64,000 nucleotides of DNA, from assembly GCA_015075445.1 (NCBI GenBank), contig JABTUJ010000023.1:62001-126000 (forward strand), written 5' to 3'. Below are positions 35,868 to 45,169 of the stretch, piece by piece. Under the pieces are notes generated by a model. It made no database searches and was not told the origin of the DNA. It worked only from the letters and a program-made list of their open reading frames with translations. The stretch is from Verrucomicrobiales bacterium. GTDB taxonomy: Bacteria > Verrucomicrobiota > Verrucomicrobiia > Limisphaerales > J093. Positions within the stretch are counted from its first letter, which is position 1; each line of letters opens with the position of its first letter. The translations under genes and the position numbers were made by a program.

Positions 35868-35884
35868 ACTTTGTCATGCAAAGC
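35868..35884. promoter_or_regulatory. Second operator copy upstream of ispH, overlapping a TATACT box
   Basis: ACTTTGTCATGCAAAGC agrees with the first operator at 14 of 17 positions and keeps the CTTTG/CAAAG arms. The preceding bases give TTATACTTTG, which contains TATACT, a fair -10 hexamer, so bound protein would block the promoter. It ends 35 bp before the ispH ATG. Confidence 0.6.
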
Positions 35885-35919
35885 CTGAACCTGTCCCACC
35901 CGCCAGCCCCGGAAGTCTT

Positions 35920-36828
35920 ATGATCATCCAACGCGCCGCCCATCTCGGCATGTGCTTCGGTGTCCGCGATGCCATCACCCTCGCCACCCGCACCGCCCGC
36001 ACCCAGCCCCTCACCATCCTCGGCCAGCTCGTCCACAACGAGACCGTCGTCGGCCGCCTCCGCGCCGCCGGCATCCACATCGCCGCCGGCCCCGCCGACA
36101 TCCCCACCCGCACCGTCATGATCACCGCCCACGGCACCGCCGACCGCACCCGCGCCGAGCTCCAGGCCCGCGGGCTCGAGGTCCTCGAAGCCACCTGCCC
36201 GCTCGTCCACCTCGCCCACGGCGCCGTCCAACGCCTCGTCCAGGACGGGTATCACCCCGTGATCGTCGGCCAGCGTAACCACGTGGAAGTCCGCGGCTTG
36301 ACCGGCGACCTCGACGCGTTCGACGTCGTTCTGAGCGAGGCCGACGTCGACCAGGTCGCGACCCGCGACCGGTTCGGGGTCGTGGCGCAGACGACGCAAC
36401 CCATCGAGCGGGTGCGGCACCTCGCGCAGGCCCTGCGGCAACGCTTCCCCGGTGCCGAGGTCAAGCTCGTGGACACCGTGTGTCGGCCGACGAAGGACCG
36501 TCAGGCCGCGGCCGTCGAACTGGCCGAGACGAGTGAGGTCGTCGTGGTCATCGGCGGCGTGGCCAGCAACAACACCCGCGAATTGGTCGCCACCTGCGCC
36601 CGCCACTGCGCCCGCGTTCACCACGTCCAGGGGCCGGACGACCTGCAACCGGACTGGTTCCATCCCGAAGACCGGGTGGGCCTGACCGCCGGCACGTCGA
36701 CGCCTGACGCGACGATTGACGCCGTCGAGGCGCGGCTGCGCGAGATTGCCGTGGTGGAACACTTCCCGTTCGCGGAGCAAGCGCCCATGACCGCGGGACG
36801 ATCGGCGTTGGCCCTCCCGTTGGCCTGA
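35920..36828 (+). CDS. ispH: 4-hydroxy-3-methylbut-2-enyl diphosphate reductase
   Basis: 302 residues from ATG 35920. Three conserved cysteines for the iron-sulfur cluster are in HLGMCFGVRDA (C12), LEATCPLVHL and LVDTVCRPTKDRQ. Other family motifs are QLVHNETVVGRL and HGTADRTRAEL. The catalytic Thr-Thr region is AQTTQPIERV. It performs the last step of the MEP isoprenoid pathway (HMBPP to IPP and DMAPP) in the cytoplasm. ispE of the same pathway is at 50385. The putative operator 36 bp upstream suggests control by the neighbouring winged-helix protein. Confidence 0.95.
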   Translation: MIIQRAAHLGMCFGVRDAITLATRTARTQPLTILGQLVHNETVVGRLRAAGIHIAAGPADIPTRTVMITAHGTADRTRAELQARGLEVLEATCPLVHLAHGAVQRLVQDGYHPVIVGQRNHVEVRGLTGDLDAFDVVLSEADVDQVATRDRFGVVAQTTQPIERVRHLAQALRQRFPGAEVKLVDTVCRPTKDRQAAAVELAETSEVVVVIGGVASNNTRELVATCARHCARVHHVQGPDDLQPDWFHPEDRVGLTAGTSTPDATIDAVEARLREIAVVEHFPFAEQAPMTAGRSALALPLA

Positions 36829-36879
36829 CGCGTCAAACGCCCCGGCGGAAGTCACCTCCGAAAGAACCGCACCCAGACC

Positions 36880-37617
36880 ATGGATGCCAACGCTACAGGA
36901 ATGTCCCGGGACCCGTCGCCCCGGGCCCGGTGGAGCGTGGTGGTCGTGTATGCCCTCGCGATGGCGTGGGTGGAGGCGGCCGTGGTGTTGTACCTGCGCA
37001 CGCTGGTGGACCGCCTCGAGCCCTACCAGCCGAACCCGTTGCCGATGGGCGGCGGCCTGGGCCATGCCGAACTCATCCGCGAACTCGCCACTCTGTTCAT
37101 GCTGGCGACGGTGGGATGGCTCGCGGGGCAGACCTGGCGGAGCCGGTTGGCGTACGGGGTGCTGGCCTTTGGCGTGTGGGACATTGGCTACTACGTGTTC
37201 CTGCGACCGCTGACGGGCTGGCCGAAGTCGCTCTTGGATTGGGACATTCTGTTCCTGTTGCCGCTGCCGTGGTGGGGACCGGTGCTGGCGCCGGTGATGA
37301 TTGCGGTGCTGATGATCGTGGGCGGGAGCCTGGTGGTGTTCCATGACACGCCGGGCCGGCCGTTTTGGCCCCGGGGCTGGACGCTCGTGCTGAATGCGGT
37401 GGGCGCGTTACTGGCCCTGGCCGTGTTCATGGCGGACGCGCTGCGCGTGGCGGGTGAGGGCGAACAGGCGTTGCGGGAGATGCTGCCGACGCACTTTCAC
37501 TGGCCCGCCTACACATTGGCCTGGGCGTTGATGGCCTGTCCGGTGGTGGATCTGCTGGTGCGCAGTCGTTCGCGCCGGGGCACCGGTTCTCCCCCGGAAA
37601 CCTCAGACCCGCTGTAG
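36880..37617 (+). CDS. Integral membrane protein, function unknown
   Basis: 245 residues from ATG 36880. Six or more hydrophobic spans are seen: VVVVYALAMAWVEAAVVLYL, LATLFMLATVGWLAGQ, YGVLAFGVWDIGYYVFL, WGPVLAPVMIAVLMIVGGSL, LVLNAVGALLALAVFMADAL and TLAWALMACPVVDLLV. There is a conserved-looking tryptophan-rich loop LTGWPKSLLDWDILFLLPLP. No enzyme motif is recognised. It follows ispH by 51 bp on the same strand and may be read through from it. Confidence 0.7.
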   Translation: MDANATGMSRDPSPRARWSVVVVYALAMAWVEAAVVLYLRTLVDRLEPYQPNPLPMGGGLGHAELIRELATLFMLATVGWLAGQTWRSRLAYGVLAFGVWDIGYYVFLRPLTGWPKSLLDWDILFLLPLPWWGPVLAPVMIAVLMIVGGSLVVFHDTPGRPFWPRGWTLVLNAVGALLALAVFMADALRVAGEGEQALREMLPTHFHWPAYTLAWALMACPVVDLLVRSRSRRGTGSPPETSDPL

Positions 37618-37689
37618 GCGCCGACGTGAGGAGGCGTCGCAGGCCGTCTCCTTGACCCCAGCGGGGCGCGACACTAGCCTTCATTCGCC

Positions 37690-38274
37690 ATGACGCCGCT
37701 GCTCGAACTACCCGCCATACGCCGGCGCCTGCATCCCATGACGGTGGAGACGTATCACCGGCTGGGGGAGATGGGGTTGCTGCGTGAGGACGTGGAACTT
37801 CTGCGCGGGTTCATCGTCACCAAGATGCCCAAGTCTCCCCTGCACGAGTTCGTGTCGCAGATGCTCATGAAACTCCTGCTCGGCCAGGTCCCGCCTGGGT
37901 TCGAGTTGCGGCGGGAGGCTCCGTTGTCCATCGGCACGTCAGAGCCGGAACCGGACTTCTCGGTGGTTCGGGGTGTCCCCGCGGACTGGCTGCAGGCCCA
38001 TCCCACGACGGCCGCCCTGGTCATCGAAGTCGCCGTCACCAGTGCCGAGCTGGACGAGGGCAAGGCGTCCGTCTACGCCGAGGCAGCCATTCCGGAATAC
38101 TGGATCGTGCGCCCGGACCGGCGCGTGGTGATCGTCTATCGCGAGCCGACAGCGGACGGTTACCGCACGCGAGACGAGTTCTCGGACGAGACCACGCTCC
38201 GCTGTGCCGCGGTCCCCGAGCTGGTAGTGGCCATGGCTGCCATCCTCCCTCCGGCAAGGTCGGACCTCACTTGA
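37690..38274 (+). CDS. Uma2-family PD-(D/E)XK endonuclease-like protein (DUF820)
   Basis: 194 residues. Landmarks are MTVETYHRLGEMGLLREDVE then LLRGFIVTKMPKSPLHEFVS near the N-terminus. The catalytic core reads EPEPDFSVVRG (Asp), LVIEVAVTSAELDEGKASVY (the E-x-A/V plus Lys of PD-(D/E)XK) and IPEYWIVRPDRRVVIVYREP. These match the Uma2 family found in large numbers in Cyanobacteria, Planctomycetes and Verrucomicrobia. Nuclease activity is predicted from the fold only. No partner gene is seen. Downstream of a GACGTGAGG half-repeat. Confidence 0.87.
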   Translation: MTPLLELPAIRRRLHPMTVETYHRLGEMGLLREDVELLRGFIVTKMPKSPLHEFVSQMLMKLLLGQVPPGFELRREAPLSIGTSEPEPDFSVVRGVPADWLQAHPTTAALVIEVAVTSAELDEGKASVYAEAAIPEYWIVRPDRRVVIVYREPTADGYRTRDEFSDETTLRCAAVPELVVAMAAILPPARSDLT

Positions 38275-38307
38275 ATTCACGCCGCCTTGACCTAATCTGC
38301 AACGCGC

Positions 38308-38754
38308 GTGGCTGAACCCTGGCAATTGGCATACAGGCAGCGCTCCTCCGCCTCGCCAAGTCGACCGTTGGCGGGCTGGAAGGGCGGCTGGCTGCGCTGG
38401 CTCGTGCTCGCCGGGTTCGCCTGGTACTTCGTCTACACGCCCCTCCACCTCCTGCTGGCCTGCCACGACGTCCATGCCGGGTCGCCGGCCGCGTGCCGCC
38501 AGCCGGCGGTGGATGAGCATTGCCAGCAGGCACACGGCGGCGACCATCAACCGCATTGTGTCGGCCACCATGTTCTCCCGTTGGCCGTCTACGCGCCTGC
38601 GACGGCGAAGGCGTGTGACCTCGTGCCCCCGGCTGCAACGCCCCCTCCGACTCCGCCCTGCGCGGCGCGATTCGGTCGCCATGTCGCGTGGTGCCACCTC
38701 CCGGCACGACCGCCGCCGGACCCAGCCCGGCCCCGCGCTCCGCCGCTCGCCTGA
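38308..38754 (+). CDS. Small His/Cys-rich protein at the head of a metal-efflux cluster
   Basis: 148 residues from GTG 38308. The N-terminus is basic, followed by a single hydrophobic stretch (WLRWLVLAGFAWYFVYTPLH LLLA). Next is a segment rich in His and Cys (CHDVHAGSPAACRQP, EHCQQAHGGDHQPHCVGHHV), then a Pro-rich tail with further Cys/His. No family is recognised. Composition and its place just before the adaptor of a heavy-metal RND pump suggest a membrane-tethered metal-binding or sensing protein. The Pro-rich tail could be mistranslation of intergenic DNA, since no nearby earlier stop exists in this frame. Confidence 0.55.
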   Translation: MAEPWQLAYRQRSSASPSRPLAGWKGGWLRWLVLAGFAWYFVYTPLHLLLACHDVHAGSPAACRQPAVDEHCQQAHGGDHQPHCVGHHVLPLAVYAPATAKACDLVPPAATPPPTPPCAARFGRHVAWCHLPARPPPDPARPRAPPLA

Positions 38755-38890
38755 TCCCCTCCCGCTTGGGACGCGCCGCCACGGAGGCGGTGGTGCCTGA
38801 TGCCCGTATCCGCCTGCTGGTCTCGCAGGCGTCTTCGCTCGACCGAGAGCCGGGCTGGGTTTTTCCGAGACCGAATTCCCCCTTGTCTGA

Positions 38891-40516
38891 ATGGAACGCG
38901 ATGTGATTTGGAAACCGGGACGATGCCTGGCCCTCGGGCTAGTGGCGCTGGTGGCGGTCGGCTGTCGTCCGGCGAGCGAAGGCGCCGCCCGGCATGGTAC
39001 CCAGGATGACCACGCGCACGAACACGGCGACGTGGACCGGACGGTGCAGGTCACGGTCTTTGACGACGCGCATGAGGTCTTTCTCGAACACCCGTTGGTG
39101 GTGGCGGCGACTCCCACGCCTTTCGTCGTGCACCTCACCGAGCTGGCCACCCGGGAACCGCGGCGCGCCGGACCACTGCGGTTCGCAGCACGGCAGGGAC
39201 AGGAGACGTCGCTCGACCACGTCGAGCCCGCGCCGGCGCGCGCCGGGATCTACGAAGCTCTGCTCACCTTCCCACAGGCCGGCACCTGGACCATGGCATT
39301 GACGGTGCCCACCGACCAGGGCGAGCAACGCATCCCGCTGCCGGACCTCCGGGTACACGCTTCGACCCACGACGCCCAGCATGCTGTGGTTCCGGAACCG
39401 CCGGCGGGCATCGCCTTTCTCAAGGAACAGCAATGGCGGGTGCAGCTCGGCACCGAGGTGGTCCAGCCGCGTCGTCTGGTCGAGCACCTGCGGTTGCCAG
39501 CGCAGGTGGCGGCGCGACCGGGTGGCCGGGCCCAGGTGCGCACCCCGCTCCCCGGGTACCTGGTCTTGCCCCCCGAAGCCGCGATGCCGTTGGTGGGCGA
39601 CGTCGTCGCGGCCGGGCAGGTCCTCGCCCGGCTTCAGCCGGCGTTGTCGGAGCTCGCGACGCGGCTCATCGAGGCCGAAGGCGAGGTGGCGCGGACGCGG
39701 CTTGAACGGGAGCAGGCGGAAGTGGCGTTCGAACGGATCGAGAAGCTGGCGCAGGCAGATGCCAAGTCGCCTCGTGAACTGCAGGAGGCGGCCTACGCCC
39801 TCAAGGCGGCGGAAGCCCGGCATGCAGCGGCCCTGGCCCTGCAACGCACCTATCGCGAGGCAGACGCGGGTCAAGACAGCGCGGCTGGGGCCGCCGGCCT
39901 GCCGGCCATCGAGCTGCGTTCGCCCGTGGCGGGCAAGATCGTCGCGCAGTCGGACGCCGCCCTGGGCGAGCTGATCCCGGCCGAACAGATCGTCTTCACC
40001 GTGCTCGACGCGACGCGGGTGCTCGTGGAGGCGCACGTTCCCGAGGCGAGCCTCGATCGGCTCGGGGAGGCGAAGGCCGCGCGGTACGCGGTGCCCGGAA
40101 CACCGGAACGACTGGTTCCCCTGACCGCCGAAGGCGGGGGACGCCTGGTGTCGGCCGGGATGCCGATTGATCCGACGACGCGCACAGCTCGGCTGGTCTA
40201 CGAGGTGGCGAACACGGACAACCGGCTGCGGGTGGGGCAGTCGCTTGACCTCTATGTGGAGACCGTGCGGGTGGAAGAGGCGCTGGCCGTTCCGGGCGAG
40301 GCCATCGTGGAGGAGGGCGGACGTCCGATCGCGTTTGTGCAGGTGGGCGCCGAGACGTTCGACAAGCGCGAGCTGAGGTTGGGCATTCGCGACGGTCCGT
40401 GGGTGCAGGTGCTGGCGGGCCTGGCGGCGGGTGACCGAGTGGTTACCCACGGGGCGTATGCGGTCCGGCTTGCGTCCGTCGCCGGCGCGCTGCCCGCGCA
40501 CGGCTATGCGCATTAG
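38891..40516 (+). CDS. RND heavy-metal efflux adaptor lipoprotein (CzcB/CusB type)
   Basis: 541 residues starting MERDVIWKPGRCLALG. A lipoprotein signal ends LVALVAVGC, followed by a His-rich mature start (DDHAHEHGDVDR), as in metal adaptors. An extra N-terminal domain (LTELATREPRRAGPLRFAAR) precedes the core, as in CzcB-like proteins. The core holds a barrel-sandwich/lipoyl half (AQVRTPLPGYLVLPPEAAMP, ELRSPVAGKIVAQSDAALGE), a coiled-coil hairpin (ATRLIEAEGEVARTRLEREQ) and beta-barrel (RLRVGQSLDLYVETVRVEEA). It joins the inner-membrane pump to the outer-membrane channel across the periplasm. The pump gene follows after a 205-bp spacer holding a hairpin repeat. Confidence 0.92.
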   Translation: MERDVIWKPGRCLALGLVALVAVGCRPASEGAARHGTQDDHAHEHGDVDRTVQVTVFDDAHEVFLEHPLVVAATPTPFVVHLTELATREPRRAGPLRFAARQGQETSLDHVEPAPARAGIYEALLTFPQAGTWTMALTVPTDQGEQRIPLPDLRVHASTHDAQHAVVPEPPAGIAFLKEQQWRVQLGTEVVQPRRLVEHLRLPAQVAARPGGRAQVRTPLPGYLVLPPEAAMPLVGDVVAAGQVLARLQPALSELATRLIEAEGEVARTRLEREQAEVAFERIEKLAQADAKSPRELQEAAYALKAAEARHAAALALQRTYREADAGQDSAAGAAGLPAIELRSPVAGKIVAQSDAALGELIPAEQIVFTVLDATRVLVEAHVPEASLDRLGEAKAARYAVPGTPERLVPLTAEGGGRLVSAGMPIDPTTRTARLVYEVANTDNRLRVGQSLDLYVETVRVEEALAVPGEAIVEEGGRPIAFVQVGAETFDKRELRLGIRDGPWVQVLAGLAAGDRVVTHGAYAVRLASVAGALPAHGYAH

Positions 40517-40556
40517 CCCGGGTTTCTCCTGCTCGACATGAAACCGCGACCGACGG

Positions 40557-40654
40557 TAGGCGCCGACGTGAGGTGGCGGGTGGTATTGGTCCTGGCGCCA
40601 AAAGCCTCCACACGTCGGCGCCGACGCCCGCAACGCCCTGACGTCGGCGCCTAC
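40557..40654. repeat. Inverted repeat between adaptor and pump genes
   Basis: GTAGGCGCCGACGTGAG at the left and CTGACGTCGGCGCCTAC at the right pair at all but one or two positions around a ~64-base loop; the loop holds a further cacgtcggcgccgacg. Same family as 4095-4138. It could act as a processing or attenuation hairpin inside the operon. Confidence 0.7.
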
Positions 40655-40721
40655 AGTGGGTAGGTGATTTCCAGGCTAAGCGCCAATCGGATCGCACGAA
40701 ACCCGCCCGCTCCCAAGCATC

Positions 40722-43700
40722 ATGACGGATCGATTGATTCAGTTCGCGCTGCGCCACCGGGCGTTGGTGTTGGTGGCCGCGGCGTTGCTGTTGGTGTTGG
40801 GGACGCACACGGCCTGGCGGATGCCGGTGGATGTGTTTCCCGACCTCACAGCCCCCACGGTGGCCGTGATCACGGAGGCGCGCGGCATGGCCCCGTTGGA
40901 GGTGGAGACCACGGTGACGCTGCCGATCGAGTCGGCGTTGAACGGCGCCCCTGGGGTGCGGCGGGTGCGATCCTCGACCGCCGTGGGGATCTCGATTGTC
41001 TGGGTGGAGTTCGATTGGGGGACAGACCCGTATCGCGCCCGACAGATCGTCGGGGAGAAGCTGCCCACCGTGGCCGCCACCCTGCCGCCCGAGGTCGAGG
41101 CGCCGCAGGTGATGCCGGAGACCTCGATCATGGGGGAGATCCTGTTCCTGGCGCTGACGTCCGACCGGCAGACGCCGACCGAGATGCACACGTGGGCGGA
41201 CACGGTGCTGCGACGGCGGCTGCTGGCGGTGCCCGGGGTGGCCAACGTGACGCCCACCGGTGGCGGGGAACGCGAGTTCCAAGTGGTGCTTTCCCCCGCC
41301 CGCCTGGCCGCGCACGGCGTGGCCCTGGGCCAGGTGGTGGAGGCGTTGCAGGCCGCGAACGAGAACATTTCCGCCGGCTTCCTGAATGATCGGGGGTCCG
41401 AGTACCTCGTGACCGGCGTAGGCCGATTCCAGTCGCTGACGGACATCGGGGAGACGGTCGTGACGCTCCGCAACGGCGTGCCGACCCGACTCGCGGACCT
41501 GGGGGAGGTGCGGGTGGGGGAATCGCCGCGTCGTGGGGAGGCCTGTGCCAACGGACAGCCGGCTGTGCTGCTGGGAGTGTCCAAGCAACCGGGCGCCAAC
41601 CCCCTGGCCCTGACGCGGGCCCTGGATATCGTGCTGGACGAGCTGGAGCAGAGGATGCCCGAGGGCATGCGGCTCAACCGGCACGTGTTCCGGCAGGCGA
41701 ACTTCATCGAGGTGGCCATCCGCAACGTGCAAACAGCGCTGCTCGAGGGCGTGGTGCTGGTCGTGGCAGTCGTGGCGCTCTTCCTGGCGAACACGCGCGC
41801 GTCGGCGATCACGGTCCTGGCGATCCCGCTGTCGCTGGTGGCGGCCGTGCTCGTCCTCCAGGCGCTGGGACAGACGATCAACACCATGACGCTCGGGGGC
41901 ATGGCGATCGCCATCGGCGCGCTGGTGGATGATGCGGTGATCGACGTCGAGAACGTGTTCCGCCGGCTGCGCCTGAACGCGCAGCTTCCCGAGGTGCAAC
42001 GCCGGCCGTCGCTGGCTGTGGTGCTGGCCGCCAGCGTCGAGATCCGGCGCTCGATTGTCTTTGCCACGCTCATCATCGCGCTGGTCTTCACGCCGCTGTT
42101 CTTCCTCTCCGGCGTCGAGGGCCGGCTGCTCCGACCGTTGGGGGAAGCGTATCTGGTGGCGCTGCTGGCGTCGCTGGTGGTGGCCGTCACCGTCACGCCC
42201 GCCCTTTGTTCCCTGCTGCTCCCCGGCAGCCTCGCCGTGCGCCGCGGGGCCGAACCGCGGTTCGTGCACTGGCTCAAGGCCCGCTATGCCCGCCTGCTGG
42301 AACCTGCGTTGAACCACCCCTGGCGGGTCACGTTGCCGGCGGTGGCGCTCCTGGTGATCGCCCTGGGCACCACCCCCTTCCTGGGTCGCTCGTTCCTGCC
42401 CGAGTTCAACGAAGGCTCGCTGACGCTGACTGCCAATACGCTGCCCGGTACTGCGTTGCCCGAATCGGCCCGACTCGCGCACCTGGTGGATGAAGCGCTG
42501 CTCCGGCACCCGGAGGTGGTGAACGTGGGGCGTCGCACCGGTCGCGCGGAGCTGGACGAACATTCGCTCGGCGTGGAGGCCTCGGAGATCGAGGTGTCGC
42601 TGCGAATGAAGGACCGCAGCAAGGCGGAGTTTCTGGCGGCACTGCGGGAGGATCTGGCCGGCATTCCCGGCTTGAGCATCAGCATCGGACAGCCGATCTC
42701 CCATCGCATCGACCACATGTTGTCCGGCACGCGTTCGAGCATCGCCGTGAAGCTGTTCGGGCCCGACCTCGCGGGACTGCGGACGCTGGGCGAGGAAGTT
42801 CGCCAGGCGATGAGCACCGTGCGGGGCGTGGTGGACTTGAGCGTCGAGCCGCAGGTCGACGTCCCGGTGCTGCGGGTGCAGTTTGACCGGCCGGCGCTCG
42901 CGCGGCACGGGCTGCAGGTGCGCGAGGTGGACAGCGCGCTGCAGGCGGCCATCCAGGGGTTGCCGGTGGGTTCCGTGTTCGAAGGCCAGAACTCCTTTCC
43001 GCTCGTGGTCCGGTTGGCGGATCCGGCGCTGCCCGGCTCTGGACCTCTCCCACCGCCCTGGGATCCCGAAACGCTCGGGGAATTGCTGGTGGACACGCCG
43101 GCCGGGGCCAGGGTGCCCTTGCGCACGCTGGCCCACGTGGTCAAGGACACCGGGCCGAACACGATCAGCCGCGAGCAGGTGGAGCGGAAGCTCGTGGTGT
43201 CAGCCAACGTGGCCGGACGGGATCTCACCTCGGTGGTGCGCGAGATCCAGCAGCGCGTGGGCCCGCTGGTGGCATCGCACGCCGGCTACCGCGTGGATTA
43301 CGGGGGCCAGTTCGAAAGCGCCGGCGAAGCGGGCCGGGTTCTGCTCCTCCTCGGCATCGCGGTCGTCGTGGGCATCGCCCTGCTGCTGCACCTGGCTTTC
43401 GGGTCCGTCCGGGACGCCCTCCTCGTGATGCTGAATCTGCCGCTGGCCCTCATCGGCGGGGTGGCGGGCGTGTTCGTGAGCGGCGGGGTGTTGAGTGTGG
43501 CTTCCCTGATCGGCTTCATCACGGTGTTTGGCATCGCCACCCGCAACGGCATCATGCTCGTCTCCCACATCCGCCATCTGCAGGAGCAGGAAGGGCTGAC
43601 GGAGCTGCGCGCCGCGGTGCTGCGGGGTGCCCTCGAGCGGTTGGCGCCGATTCTCATGACGGCCCTCGCGGCGGGGCTGGCCCTGATCCCGCTGGCCCTC

Positions 43701-43856
43701 GCGGGCGGCCGGCCGGGCAACGAGATTCAGACGCCGATGGCCATCGTCATCCTGTTCGGGCTGCTCAGCTCGATGCTTTTGAACATGGTGGTGGTACCGG
43801 CCCTGTACCTGCGGTTCGGCCGGCCGGCTGAACCACCGCAGCGACTTGACCTATGA
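40722..43856 (+). CDS. Heavy-metal RND efflux pump (CzcA/CusA type)
   Basis: 1044 residues. MTDRLIQFALRHRALVLVAA starts the first span. Periplasmic porter domains follow (DVFPDLTAPTVAVITEARGM, PGVRRVRSSTAVGISIVWVE). The central span carries the heavy-metal signature GGMAIAIGALVDDAVIDVEN with the Asp/Glu of the proton relay. A second half repeats the plan (FNEGSLTLTANTLPGTALPE, GQPISHRIDHMLSGTRSSIA, IGFITVFGIATRNGIMLVSH). Length and twelve spans are normal. It exports divalent or monovalent metal ions by proton antiport. The metal cannot be told with confidence. The stop overlaps the ATG of the channel gene (ATGA). Confidence 0.95.
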   Translation: MTDRLIQFALRHRALVLVAAALLLVLGTHTAWRMPVDVFPDLTAPTVAVITEARGMAPLEVETTVTLPIESALNGAPGVRRVRSSTAVGISIVWVEFDWGTDPYRARQIVGEKLPTVAATLPPEVEAPQVMPETSIMGEILFLALTSDRQTPTEMHTWADTVLRRRLLAVPGVANVTPTGGGEREFQVVLSPARLAAHGVALGQVVEALQAANENISAGFLNDRGSEYLVTGVGRFQSLTDIGETVVTLRNGVPTRLADLGEVRVGESPRRGEACANGQPAVLLGVSKQPGANPLALTRALDIVLDELEQRMPEGMRLNRHVFRQANFIEVAIRNVQTALLEGVVLVVAVVALFLANTRASAITVLAIPLSLVAAVLVLQALGQTINTMTLGGMAIAIGALVDDAVIDVENVFRRLRLNAQLPEVQRRPSLAVVLAASVEIRRSIVFATLIIALVFTPLFFLSGVEGRLLRPLGEAYLVALLASLVVAVTVTPALCSLLLPGSLAVRRGAEPRFVHWLKARYARLLEPALNHPWRVTLPAVALLVIALGTTPFLGRSFLPEFNEGSLTLTANTLPGTALPESARLAHLVDEALLRHPEVVNVGRRTGRAELDEHSLGVEASEIEVSLRMKDRSKAEFLAALREDLAGIPGLSISIGQPISHRIDHMLSGTRSSIAVKLFGPDLAGLRTLGEEVRQAMSTVRGVVDLSVEPQVDVPVLRVQFDRPALARHGLQVREVDSALQAAIQGLPVGSVFEGQNSFPLVVRLADPALPGSGPLPPPWDPETLGELLVDTPAGARVPLRTLAHVVKDTGPNTISREQVERKLVVSANVAGRDLTSVVREIQQRVGPLVASHAGYRVDYGGQFESAGEAGRVLLLLGIAVVVGIALLLHLAFGSVRDALLVMLNLPLALIGGVAGVFVSGGVLSVASLIGFITVFGIATRNGIMLVSHIRHLQEQEGLTELRAAVLRGALERLAPILMTALAAGLALIPLALAGGRPGNEIQTPMAIVILFGLLSSMLLNMVVVPALYLRFGRPAEPPQRLDL

Positions 43857-45121
43857 AACGGCTGTTCCTCACGTTTGGGTGTGCCTTGGTGTTGGGCAGC
43901 GCCGGCGGTTCGGCCGCCAGCCCGGAAGCCTTGCGCCCAACCCCGGAGCCGCTCGAGAACCTCACCCTCGAGCAAGCTTTGGCACTGGCGGACCAACTTC
44001 ATCCAGAACTTGCCGAAGCCCGGGCGGCCATCGAAGCAGCCGAAGGACGCGCCCGACAGGCCGGGGCGTTTCCCAACCCCGAGGCGATTGTCGGGGCCCA
44101 ACAGCTTCCGTTGCGGTCCAACGCGGCCAACGAGCGCGAGTACGTGGCCGGCGTGGCCCAAAGCGTGCCGCTGGGCCGGCGCTTGGCCCGCGCCCGCGAG
44201 GTGGAACTGCTCGAGCGCGAGGTCCGCACCCGCGGGCTCGAGGTGAGGCACCGCGAGATCCGGCAGCGGGTCCACAGCGCCTTCGCCACCGCCCTTTACC
44301 AGGAACAGGCCTGGCAGGTCCAAGACGACCTACGCCGAATCGCCAGGCAGGCGGTGACCACCACCCGGGTTCGCCGCGAGCACGGGGACGCGGTCGCCGA
44401 AGACCTGGCCCGGGTCGAACTCGAACAGGCCCGGGTCGAGGCCGATTGGCAACGCGCCGGTTGGCTGCGCCGCGAGGCCATGCTCGCCCTCGCCACCGCG
44501 TTGGGCGACGCGACCCTCCCCGTGCACTCGCTGGCCGGCAACCTGGAAGCCGCGTTTGAGATTCCCACGCTCGAAGGGTTGGCCGCCCATCTGGCGGAGC
44601 CGCCCGAGGTCGCGCTGGCCGAAGCCGACGTCCGGACCCGGCAGGCGCGCCTGGCGCTGGCGCAGGTGGAACGGATTCCCGACGTGAAGGTCGAAGTGCT
44701 CTATCACCGCCTCGAGGCGAGCGGTGCCGACACCCTCGATGTCGGGCTGAGCATTCCGTTGCCGCTCTTCCAGCGCAACCAGGGCCGGCTCCGCGAGGCC
44801 CAGGCCGAGCTGACGGCCGCGGAAGCGCGCGTGCGCCTGACCCAAAGCGAAGCGGCCGCGCGCCAGCAGACCGCGCAGCTCCGACTCGACGCCGCCCTGG
44901 CCCTCTGCCGTCTGTACCGCACGGAGATCCTCCCACGCGAGGACACCGTGTTGCGCGCCGCCGAAGCGCGCTATGCGGCGGGTGACATCAGCCTCCCTGA
45001 GCTGCTCCCGGTCCGCCGTGAGCGGGCCGCGGTACAATTGAGCTACCTGGAATCGCTGCGGGACGTCCTGCAGGCGTGGGCAGCGGCCCGGCGGGCGTTC
45101 GGTCCCGGCCCGACCCGCTAG
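43853..45121 (+). CDS. TolC-family outer-membrane channel of the metal efflux system (CzcC type)
   Basis: 422 residues from the overlapping ATG. A signal peptide (MKRLFLTFGCALVLGSAGGS) is followed by two OEP repeats of alternating helices and strands: LTLEQALALADQLHPELAEA, RAAIEAAEGRARQAGAFPNP, then VALAEADVRTRQARLALAQV, and RYAAGDISLPELLPVRRERA near the end. It forms the trimeric outer-membrane exit duct. Translational coupling to the pump, and the adaptor upstream, define a three-gene operon in the order B-A-C. Confidence 0.93.
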   Translation: MKRLFLTFGCALVLGSAGGSAASPEALRPTPEPLENLTLEQALALADQLHPELAEARAAIEAAEGRARQAGAFPNPEAIVGAQQLPLRSNAANEREYVAGVAQSVPLGRRLARAREVELLEREVRTRGLEVRHREIRQRVHSAFATALYQEQAWQVQDDLRRIARQAVTTTRVRREHGDAVAEDLARVELEQARVEADWQRAGWLRREAMLALATALGDATLPVHSLAGNLEAAFEIPTLEGLAAHLAEPPEVALAEADVRTRQARLALAQVERIPDVKVEVLYHRLEASGADTLDVGLSIPLPLFQRNQGRLREAQAELTAAEARVRLTQSEAAARQQTAQLRLDAALALCRLYRTEILPREDTVLRAAEARYAAGDISLPELLPVRRERAAVQLSYLESLRDVLQAWAAARRAFGPGPTR

Positions 45122-45169
45122 GCGCTGGCCGGCTCGACAGCCGAGGGCCGGGTTTGTCACAGTCCGCGC

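Noticed and set aside
40443..43136. 897-codon minus-strand frame
   Set aside because: Antisense to the RND pump gene; Arg/His/Gln-rich translation typical of the complementary strand of a high-G+C gene.
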